Below, one piece after another: positions 56,983 to 64,000 of a DNA stretch of 64,000 nt (position 1 is the stretch's first letter; each line of letters starts with the position of its first letter). Source of the stretch: Reinekea sp. G2M2-21 (GTDB lineage Bacteria; Pseudomonadota; Gammaproteobacteria; Pseudomonadales; Natronospirillaceae). Location of the stretch: assembly GCF_015687175.1 (NCBI RefSeq), contig NZ_JADPQG010000001.1, positions 62,001-126,000 on the forward strand, written 5' to 3'. The notes beneath the pieces are model-generated. The model was given only the letters and a program-made list of their open reading frames with translations, had not been told where the DNA came from and searched no databases. The position numbers and the translations under genes were made by a program.

Positions 56983-57779
56983 CGGAAGCCCTCCAGATAC
57001 CAAACCTGTACCTGATGACCCTTGCCGCGATACTGATGCGCGGTGCCGACGAGTGTCAGGTCCATCCACGACTGTTGGGTTAGGGTATCCCAGATTTCCT
57101 GATAACCTTGATAGTAAGGGGCATCCCAGAAAACACCCATGTGCATGGCGCATAATGTGGAATGGCATTCTACAAGGCTGACATCGAGATTGTACTGGCT
57201 CAAAAACCGCCGCAATTGAGGCTCATAGTGCGCGGCGAAACTGCTGTCGCGACTTTCATCAATAAAGCGGTTGTGAGTCTCGGCCAGCGTGCCGCCTGCG
57301 TCATATACCAGATCCAGTTGTACTGAAGGAATACTCATCAGGCTGTCGCTCTCGGTCAGCGGCACAAAGGTTTCCAGAGATGTTACCGCATGATGGTAAT
57401 CCCGGTATTTATTGACGATATCAATATAGAGTTGTAATCGTTCATCTTGGTCTGCCTTGGCTTTCTCCGCAAACGTATTGCGATAAACCACCAACTCCTG
57501 CTCCAAAGGGGCCATGTATTGAACGATTGATGTGTTTTTAAGCTCAGTTTGTTGGATCTTGGTTTCAAGCGATTGCTGCCGTTGTTGGTAAATGGCATTT
57601 TGCAGGGCAACGGTGGCTTTGGTTTGCGGCTTGAGTGATTGCGAAACCTGCTCCACCAAGAATTCACGCTCGGTATTCACCGTTATCGCCAGGTGGCGAA
57701 CGAGCTGATTGGCGCTGATAAAACCGGCAAACAGTGCGATCAGCGCCACCAGAATAAAGGATAATTTCGGCATTCCCAT
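56979..57779 (-). CDS. Membrane-anchored protein with C-terminal Cys-X4-Cys domain (gene A of a pair)
   Basis: I do not recognise this gene. The 266-residue product has an N-terminal membrane helix (about 6-24), a helical region rich in Gln (about 40-130) and a C-terminal domain with LVECHSTLCAM (Cys205, Cys210), followed by YYQGYQEIWDTLTQQ. Gene B repeats this design: V-x-C-x4-C, then aromatic-Y/W-Q-E-W/I-W. It starts six bases after the ptsP stop; a second ATG two codons on (57773) is equally possible and has AGG six bases upstream. Operon structure suggests ptsP, gene A and gene B are co-transcribed. Confidence 0.75.
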   Translation of the reverse strand: MGMPKLSFILVALIALFAGFISANQLVRHLAITVNTEREFLVEQVSQSLKPQTKATVALQNAIYQQRQQSLETKIQQTELKNTSIVQYMAPLEQELVVYRNTFAEKAKADQDERLQLYIDIVNKYRDYHHAVTSLETFVPLTESDSLMSIPSVQLDLVYDAGGTLAETHNRFIDESRDSSFAAHYEPQLRRFLSQYNLDVSLVECHSTLCAMHMGVFWDAPYYQGYQEIWDTLTQQSWMDLTLVGTAHQYRGKGHQVQVWYLEGFR

Positions 57780-57785
57780 CCTGCG

Positions 57786-60032
57786 TTACTCGAACTTATT
57801 TTCGTACCCTGCGTCTTTGAGTTTTTCGCTCAGGAACGCTTGGACCTCAGATTCTTTACCTAGTTCCAATGTGGTGTCCAGAATCGCCCGGCATTCCTGC
57901 ATGCTAATTCGTCGGACCAGCCACTTGATGACCGGTAGCTTGAAGGCGCTCATGCTCAAGGTACGCACGCCCATGCCAAGCAGGAGCAAGACCGCTTTGG
58001 GATCGGACGCCATTTCACCACAGACGCTGACCGTTAAATTCAGGCGCCGGCATTCGCGGACGATATCACGAATGGCGCACAGAACCGCGGGGTGAAAGTG
58101 AGAGTACAGGTGCGCCACGCGCGGGTTGTTGCGGTCCACAGCCAGCAGATACTGGGTTAAGTCGTTGGATCCAATGGACACGAAATCAATCATGTCGCGC
58201 AACCGAGGTAACATCCAAATCACAGCTGGCACTTCTGCCATGATGCCAACGGGTGGCTTGTGTACGGGATTCCCTTCTTCTTTTAACTGACGTACCGCCT
58301 CGTCGATCAGGGCGTGTACGCGTTCCAGCTCGTCTTCATGGCTGAGCATCGGCACCATAATCTGTAGATTATCATTGCCGACATTGGCCAGCAGCATGGC
58401 GCGTATCTGATCCAGCTGAATGTTTCGGTAGTCGAGTGTAAAGCGGATGCCGCGCCAGCCCAAAAACGGGTTTTCCTCTTTGATCGGGAAATAGGGCAGA
58501 GCCTTGTCGCCGCCAATATCCAACGTTCGCATCACCACCGGTTTTGGAGCATAGGCTTCCAGTACGCCGCGGTATATGCGCACCTGTTCCTCTTCCGTCG
58601 GAAATGTATTGTGAACCATAAACGGGATTTCCGACCGGTACAGGCCAATGCCTTCCGAGCCGCGTTCCAAACCGGGGCTGATGTCAGCCAATAAACCGGT
58701 ATTACTGTACAAGCGCACCCGTTCACCGTCAGTTGACTCCGCCGGCAACAGTTTCAGATGAGCGAGGTCCGCTTGGCGTGCCTTATTTTGGTTGATCAGC
58801 CGCTGATATTCGGCACGTACGGTATCCGGTGGGTTGGAAATGACCTGGCCACGATGACCATCCAGGATTAATTCTAATCCGTGCAGTGAGCGAAGATTGC
58901 TTTCAGCCAAGCCCACGACCGCAGGAATACCGAGAGCATTAGCCAGCACAGAGGTATGCGATAGTTTAGACCCTTGATTGCTGACAATACCGGCAATTAG
59001 CCGGGAATCGATCCGGGTAAAGTGTTCGACGGTGATGTTTTCACCGATCAGAATGATAGGTTCGTCGGTCTCGATGACTTCCGGTTCTAAATTTTGCAAC
59101 TCCCGGTATACCCGAACGCCAAGTACGCGCAGGTCATCGGCACGGGCCTTCAGGTAAGGGTCCTCCATGGCATCAAACACAGCGATCTGCGTTTGCATAG
59201 CGCGCTTCAGCGCCGTACTGGCACTGACGTTCTGAGCCAGGTGTTCAGTGATGGCCTGATGCAGTTCAGGAGAGTTCAATAACAGCTTGTAAACGTCGAT
59301 CAGAGCCGACAGTGTTTCCGTATTACCGTGTGTGCTGTCGTCGCTGTCCAGAGATTGCACTGCATTCTCGAATGCTTCGGCAATGCGTTGCTGCTCAAAT
59401 TCCAGACCGCTGCCATCGCGTTCGGCGATGTCTTCTAGGCGGATTTCATCGCGTACGACCCAAGCTTTGGCGATGGTGGCCCCGGGGGAGCCGGCAATAC
59501 CGGTCAGACGACGGGTCTGATCGGCTGATAATGCTTCATTGGCGGTTTTCTTCAGGTTGATGGCTTGGCTGGCCACCAGGTGTGCGCCCATGGTAATCAG
59601 GAATGCCTCTTCCTCTTCGTCAAAGCGACGGGTTTCTTTGACCTGCACAACCAGAACGCCCAATACGTCACCATGATGAATCATAGGAACGCCCAGGAAA
59701 CCCTGATAGCGTTCTTCACCAGACTCTTCAAAATAGCGGAAATTCGGATGTTGCTCGGCAAATGGAAGGTTCAGTAGATGCTGCCGTTTGGCAATGGTGC
59801 CGACCAAGCCCTCACCCAGCTTCATGCGGATGTTGCCAACAGCAGATTCGGCTAACCCTTGTGTGGCGGATAGTACCAGCTCCTGGTTGGCATCTACCAA
59901 ATACAGGCTGCACACGTCAACGTTCAGTGCGCTACGGATACGCTCTACGATAAGAGCGACCAGTGCGCGCTGATCGGTCATTTGGCCTGCGTCAAGCAGG
60001 ATTTTTTTGGCAAGAAGCAGCGGGCTGAGCAT
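57786..60032 (-). CDS. ptsP: Phosphoenolpyruvate-protein phosphotransferase PtsP (enzyme I-Ntr)
   Basis: First enzyme of the nitrogen-related phosphotransferase system; takes phosphate from PEP and passes it to NPr. The 748-residue product has an N-terminal GAF domain (about 20-160) and an enzyme I module with phosphorylated His359 (GSKLSHTSVLANALGIPAVVG), GWRGIRFTLD, and the PEP-binding GSNDLTQYLLAVDRNNP. In many relatives it follows rppH, which is not here. Two genes of unknown role follow closely on the same strand. Confidence 0.95.
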   Translation of the reverse strand: MLSPLLLAKKILLDAGQMTDQRALVALIVERIRSALNVDVCSLYLVDANQELVLSATQGLAESAVGNIRMKLGEGLVGTIAKRQHLLNLPFAEQHPNFRYFEESGEERYQGFLGVPMIHHGDVLGVLVVQVKETRRFDEEEEAFLITMGAHLVASQAINLKKTANEALSADQTRRLTGIAGSPGATIAKAWVVRDEIRLEDIAERDGSGLEFEQQRIAEAFENAVQSLDSDDSTHGNTETLSALIDVYKLLLNSPELHQAITEHLAQNVSASTALKRAMQTQIAVFDAMEDPYLKARADDLRVLGVRVYRELQNLEPEVIETDEPIILIGENITVEHFTRIDSRLIAGIVSNQGSKLSHTSVLANALGIPAVVGLAESNLRSLHGLELILDGHRGQVISNPPDTVRAEYQRLINQNKARQADLAHLKLLPAESTDGERVRLYSNTGLLADISPGLERGSEGIGLYRSEIPFMVHNTFPTEEEQVRIYRGVLEAYAPKPVVMRTLDIGGDKALPYFPIKEENPFLGWRGIRFTLDYRNIQLDQIRAMLLANVGNDNLQIMVPMLSHEDELERVHALIDEAVRQLKEEGNPVHKPPVGIMAEVPAVIWMLPRLRDMIDFVSIGSNDLTQYLLAVDRNNPRVAHLYSHFHPAVLCAIRDIVRECRRLNLTVSVCGEMASDPKAVLLLLGMGVRTLSMSAFKLPVIKWLVRRISMQECRAILDTTLELGKESEVQAFLSEKLKDAGYENKFE

Positions 60033-60184
60033 GGGGTCACTTATGATTACAGTTACCCTGATTGTACCCTGTTTGAGAATTGTCGCCAGTGGCTAGCCTG
60101 AAGCAGGCCGGATTCCCAAGTTACGGTCTAAGCGGAAAACTGACCGAATGCGAGTCGTTCGCACCCGGACAGTGTAAGTTTGCG

Positions 60185-63100
60185 TCAACGGCGTTTAAAC
60201 AACAGCAACAGAGGCAACAGCAGCAGCGGCAAGCCCGCGCCGCCCTTGTTTTGGCTGGCGCTAGTGGTTGGTTTGACCGTTGCCACGACAGGGCGTTCGG
60301 GCAGCGTAACCGCTGGGCTGCCATCGTTTTCTTCAATGGCTTCGTTGTTCACCACCTCACCGGCAAAATCCAGGCGGCTGCTGTCACTGCGGTTATTAGC
60401 ACTGATCACATCGGCCTGGCCACTGCCGTCAACGTCCACCATCAGAATGGTGTCCGCACCATCGGTATCCATCACTTCAATGGTGGTGAGCTGCCCGGCG
60501 CTGGCGGACATCACTTCAAGTGCACCGCCGGGGCGTAGAACCGCCACGTCGTCTCTGCCATCACCGTCGTAGTCCCCAACACTCAAATCAGCAATGGAAC
60601 CGGTTTGGGTTTCATTCGTCATAACGTTGTTCCCTTGCGTATCGAATGCAAACAGTTGGATAGAAGCGAGTGTCCGTTCGCTGCTTTCGTTTACCATCAC
60701 CAAATCTGAGGCGATGCCATCACCATCCAGGTCAGCCAAAGTGGCCTTGCTGGTGAGGTCGTCAGCGTTGCCGAACTCAATGCCACTAAACCCGGATACT
60801 AATTCTTCTGTTACCAAGCTATCTTCCGCAGACTGGTTTGATTCTTCTCCGGTGACCGAGAACGAGCGGCTAGTCAACAGCGTACGAGCGACCGGTCCTT
60901 GACCAAAGTTCCGGTTGAAGTAAATTCGGTTTCGCCAGCCGCGGTTCGCAAACACGATATCTGGACGTCCGTCACCATCAAAGTCGTGAATGATGACTGC
61001 GCGTGAACAGCGTGATGGGAATTCACTGTGGAAGCTGAACGTGCCGTCACCGTTATTCAAGTACAGCGTGTTCGGGTCATTGTTGTTGGCAAAAACCAGG
61101 TCCATATCGCCGTCCCGATCAACATCGCCGTACGCTACCGCGCGGCTGTCGTAGTTACCCAAGACGTCAATCAACTCAAAGAAGCCGTCCCCTTTATTGC
61201 GGTACACGGTATTGGCTTCGCCATTGCCATTGGCCAGAACCCAATCGATATCTCCATCGTTGTCGATATCAAACAACGCCATGGCATAGCTGTCTGAAGC
61301 GTCAGCCAAGTGGCTGTGCAGGTCAGGTCGGAACAGCGACTTCTCAAACTTATAGACGGTAGAGGCTTCCAAAGGACCATTGGCGAACATGATTTCAGGC
61401 CAGCGCCCGCCTTGAACATTGGCCAGACCGATGGCTCGTACTGTGCCCTGACCAAACGATGGTACGCTGTATTGCGGACTGGTTGGCAGGCCGTCACTGA
61501 ACGTCAGTGTCAGCGTGGCCTGGTTATTAGTTGTGTCTGTCTCAAAACCGTTGTGCGCAATGGTGGCGGTCAGATCGGTTGAACCCGGCGTGCTTTGGCG
61601 AACGGCAATGGCAATGGACTCCGGCCCTGTCAGTTCAATGGCACAACGGTTTTGATTTACCAGACAACGGTTGTCTTGTGACGACCATTCGCCGGCAAAC
61701 TGAATGGTGACGGTACTGGTCACACTGTCTTTCGGCCCGTTATTGGCCAGATTCAGTGTTACGGGTACCCAGCCGTTGGTGGACCAAATGGTACGGTCAA
61801 TACTGAACTCAAGCGCGGTATCGGTCGCGGTTTCGTCGTCGAGCACGGTCAGGTTAAATTCAACGGCTGTGGTTGCGCGACCGTCGTTCACGCTGACTTC
61901 AACCGCGTGTTTACCGATCATCAGTTCGGTCGGAAAGGCATTCAAAGAGCCATCCGTGTTGATCGTTAGCCAATTCGGTCCTTTGACTAGTCCGAAACTC
62001 AAGGGATCGCCATCGATATCTCGCGCTGAAAGCCGTGCTTTCCAGGCTCGGTAAATTTGCCCGGTTGGTAGGGCGTTGGTGGTGATCTCTGGCAAGTCGT
62101 TAACTTCCATCACCTGTAAGTAAAGTGTTTCAGTGTTGCTGTCGGTTTCTCCATCATTCACGGTTACGTCAATGGCCAAATCACCAAACCAGTTGGCCGC
62201 CGGAATGATTTCATTGCCCGCTACCTGATAATGTTCGCCTCTGGCGATATTCAGCGTGAAGGTTTCGTCATCCGGGTCAACGACAGTGAGAATTTCTGCA
62301 CTGACAAACAGCGAACTGTCCTCCAGAATCTGTTGCGGGATCAGTTTTGCAATAACCGGGGCGTCATTGATGCTGTTAACCGAGACCTGCAATGCCCAGG
62401 TGTTGCTGACGGCATCGCCATCTGAAACCTGTACCGGAATCGATAGTGTGCCGAAGAAGTTAGCCGCCGGAACCAGTTGCGTACCACTGATCTGGTAGTG
62501 TTCGCCAGGTAGCACCTGCAGCGTAAACCTGGTTGAATCCGGGTCGCTGATACTTAGCAGCTCAGTGGACATGGTTAATGTGGTGTCTTCGTCGATAGCC
62601 AAGGTTTGTTGCGCGGTGATCTCTGGCGCATCGTTTACGGCGAGCACGGAAACCTGAGTATAAAACAGGTCACTGTTTGCGGTGCCATCGTTCACCTGCA
62701 CCGGTACGGTCAGTGTGCCGTTGAAATCCTGGTCCGGTGTGACGGTATTACCGCTCACACTGTAGTGATTACCGCCCGACACAATCAAACTGAATTCATT
62801 TGAGTCAACATCGGTAATGGTGAAAACGTTGGTGGTCAGCGTCAGCGAAGTGTCTTCTGGGACAGATAAATTCTGTTGCGCATTGACGGCAGGTGCGTCA
62901 TTAACCGCCGTTACGGTCACCTGCGCGTTAAAGACATTGCTCAATTCAATGGTGTCGCTGATCTGCATGGGGACCGTTAAGGTGCCAAAGTAGTTAGCAT
63001 CCGGAATCAGCTCATTGTTAATGATCTGATAGTGGGCACCCGTTTGCGCAACCAGTACAAACTCATCGGAGTCAACATCACTGAATTCCAACAGAGCAGG

Positions 63101-64000
63101 AGTCAGTGGCAGCGAACTGTCTTCATCGATTCGCAGAGTAGTTTGCCCCGTAACAACTGGTGGGTCGTTCTTTGGTAATACCTGGATGTCCAGAACATAG
63201 GTGTTACTGGTCAGGAGGCCATCGCTGACCGTTACCGCTACGTTCAGCGTGCCATTGAAGTTATCGTCGGGCGTCAGGGTGTTGCCTGTCAGCGAGTAGT
63301 TCGCGCCAGTTGACGCTTGTAAGGTGAATTCAGTGTCATCGACATCGCGTATGGTCAACAAGGCTGGGCTTAGAGTAAACGGTGCTTCTTCTTCAATATT
63401 CACCAAGACCTGGCCGATAATTTCTGGTGCATCGTTTATCGCAGTGACTGTGGCCTGTGCGACAAAGATTGCGCTGCTGGCAGCACCGTCGTTGACGGTA
63501 ACTTTAATCGCCAATGGTCCGAAGTAGTTCGCGGCTGGGATAATCTTGTTGCCGATAAAGTCGTAGTGGTCACCGGCTAAAACAGTCAGGGAAAAAACAC
63601 TGGAGTCGACATCCGTAATGGTGAAATCGTTAACATTCAACACTAGGCTGCTGTCTTCAGCCAGACTTAAGTTGCGTTGTGCGGTTACTTCAGGTGCATC
63701 GTTTACCGCATTGACCTGCATTTGCAGCGCGAAAGACGGCGAAGTCGCCTGGCCGTCGCTAACGGTGACGGGAACCGTGAGCACGCCATTGAAGTTTGCT
63801 GCTGGCGTAATCGTTAAGCCAGACACAGTGTAATTGTTGCCGTTTTCGGCTACCAAAGTAAATTGACTGGAGTCGACATCGCGGATAGTCAGCATGTTGC
63901 GATTTAATGTCAGGCTGCTGTCTTCATTGATGGCCAAAGATTGTTGCGACACGATGACCGGCGCGTCGTTTACCGCGGTGACCGTAATAGACGTAGTGAA
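60185..64000 (-). CDS. Giant repeat surface protein with FG-GAP repeats and GlyGly-CTERM tail, 5' truncated by window edge
   Basis: The gene enters from the right edge in frame, so its N-terminus is missing; 1271 residues are visible. It begins with Ig-like repeats each starting N-D-x-P, spaced exactly 89 residues apart (Asn codons at 63701, 63434, 63167 and so on to 62099). A cadherin-like (dystroglycan-type) domain follows, then a CARDB-like segment (NGWVPVTLNLANNGP), then FG-GAP/VCBS-type calcium motifs such as DIDNDGDIDW, DVDRDGDMDL, DFDGDGRPDI and DYDGDGRDDV. The end, NKGGAGLPLLLLPLLLLFKRR without its first base, that is GG, a hydrophobic helix and FKRR, is a GlyGly-CTERM signal, which in known cases is cut by rhombosortase after type II secretion. 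A surface or secreted adhesin is likely. Confidence 0.88.
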   Translation of the reverse strand, partial: FTTSITVTAVNDAPVIVSQQSLAINEDSSLTLNRNMLTIRDVDSSQFTLVAENGNNYTVSGLTITPAANFNGVLTVPVTVSDGQATSPSFALQMQVNAVNDAPEVTAQRNLSLAEDSSLVLNVNDFTITDVDSSVFSLTVLAGDHYDFIGNKIIPAANYFGPLAIKVTVNDGAASSAIFVAQATVTAINDAPEIIGQVLVNIEEEAPFTLSPALLTIRDVDDTEFTLQASTGANYSLTGNTLTPDDNFNGTLNVAVTVSDGLLTSNTYVLDIQVLPKNDPPVVTGQTTLRIDEDSSLPLTPALLEFSDVDSDEFVLVAQTGAHYQIINNELIPDANYFGTLTVPMQISDTIELSNVFNAQVTVTAVNDAPAVNAQQNLSVPEDTSLTLTTNVFTITDVDSNEFSLIVSGGNHYSVSGNTVTPDQDFNGTLTVPVQVNDGTANSDLFYTQVSVLAVNDAPEITAQQTLAIDEDTTLTMSTELLSISDPDSTRFTLQVLPGEHYQISGTQLVPAANFFGTLSIPVQVSDGDAVSNTWALQVSVNSINDAPVIAKLIPQQILEDSSLFVSAEILTVVDPDDETFTLNIARGEHYQVAGNEIIPAANWFGDLAIDVTVNDGETDSNTETLYLQVMEVNDLPEITTNALPTGQIYRAWKARLSARDIDGDPLSFGLVKGPNWLTINTDGSLNAFPTELMIGKHAVEVSVNDGRATTAVEFNLTVLDDETATDTALEFSIDRTIWSTNGWVPVTLNLANNGPKDSVTSTVTIQFAGEWSSQDNRCLVNQNRCAIELTGPESIAIAVRQSTPGSTDLTATIAHNGFETDTTNNQATLTLTFSDGLPTSPQYSVPSFGQGTVRAIGLANVQGGRWPEIMFANGPLEASTVYKFEKSLFRPDLHSHLADASDSYAMALFDIDNDGDIDWVLANGNGEANTVYRNKGDGFFELIDVLGNYDSRAVAYGDVDRDGDMDLVFANNNDPNTLYLNNGDGTFSFHSEFPSRCSRAVIIHDFDGDGRPDIVFANRGWRNRIYFNRNFGQGPVARTLLTSRSFSVTGEESNQSAEDSLVTEELVSGFSGIEFGNADDLTSKATLADLDGDGIASDLVMVNESSERTLASIQLFAFDTQGNNVMTNETQTGSIADLSVGDYDGDGRDDVAVLRPGGALEVMSASAGQLTTIEVMDTDGADTILMVDVDGSGQADVISANNRSDSSRLDFAGEVVNNEAIEENDGSPAVTLPERPVVATVKPTTSASQNKGGAGLPLLLLPLLLLFKRR
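62099..64000 (-). repeat. In-frame 267-bp tandem protein repeats
   Basis: Eight N-D-x-P motifs recur at exactly 267 bp (89 codons). Each unit has an E-D/E-S/T-S/T start, a DVD or DPD turn, then H/N-Y and a P-x-x-N/D-F/Y/W-F/N-G segment ending in V-x-V-N/S-D-G. The DNA is clearly diverged between units although the length is fixed. Confidence 0.9.

Noticed and set aside
56983-57168. An N-terminal extension of gene B upstream of 56982
   Set aside because: This part lies wholly inside gene A in another frame; ATG 56982 overlaps the gene A stop by four bases and directly precedes a normal membrane helix.
62099-64000. Regular 267-bp spacing considered as a non-coding repeat or CRISPR-like array
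   Set aside because: The repeats are in frame, encode Ig-like units and differ strongly in DNA sequence, so they are protein repeats.

Overview
The window reads as chromosomal DNA of a gammaproteobacterium, most likely a marine Oceanospirillales-type organism related to Saccharospirillum or Reinekea. This rests on gene order and protein character, not on any rRNA, so the genus is not determined. Gene order largely follows the Pseudomonas pattern: ponA divergent from pilMNOPQ-aroK-aroB-damX-gltB-gltD, hemC-hemD-hemX-hemY, argH next to the algZ/algR two-component pair, gtsABC-type sugar uptake, thiL-pgpA, and ptsP. Coding density is high and no tRNA, rRNA, CRISPR array, prophage or intact transposase is visible.

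Layout. 1-12.3 kb: the 3' half of pnp, then PBP1A (ponA) on the minus strand, divergent from the type IV pilus assembly operon pilMNOPQ, followed by aroK, aroB and damX. 12.4-20.1 kb: glutamate synthase gltBD, acpH and hemE (acpH and hemE share an 87-bp divergent control region). 20.2-27.6 kb: a penicillin-acylase-family hydrolase, parC, and an EAL phosphodiesterase coupled to a ComFB-like protein. 27.7-38.7 kb: an orphan sugar-binding protein, hemCDXY, a GAF-type methionine sulfoxide reductase, and a complete sugar ABC transporter (binding protein, two permeases, ATPase). 39-44 kb: a GGDEF/EAL protein and a TPR-GAF-degenerate-GGDEF protein. 44-45.6 kb: a ClpP-like membrane protein gene bracketed by two inverted copies of a small terminal-inverted-repeat element. 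45.6-50.5 kb: argH, a soluble chemoreceptor-like protein, algZ and algR, the last ending exactly at a second kind of miniature element. 50.6-60 kb: a SutA-like small protein, an HD-GYP protein, pckA, thiL, pgpA, and ptsP with two downstream periplasmic-type genes. 60.2 kb to the end: the C-terminal part of a giant repeat protein with a GlyGly-CTERM tail.

Functional links. Type IV pili, AlgZ/AlgR, four c-di-GMP turnover-type proteins, a ComFB-like putative nucleotide receptor and a surface-type repeat protein suggest a switch between attached and free life. Nitrogen (gltBD, ptsP), central carbon (pckA, sugar uptake) and tetrapyrrole genes fill the rest.

The least explained material is: two families of miniature inverted-repeat elements (A at 44.1 and 45.3 kb; B at 50.2 kb with a decayed relative at 25.0 kb), the ptsP-linked gene pair sharing a Cys-X4-Cys domain, a chemoreceptor whose CZB domain has lost zinc ligands, and the exact 89-residue repeat of the giant protein. 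All similarity statements are by eye, without database searches.
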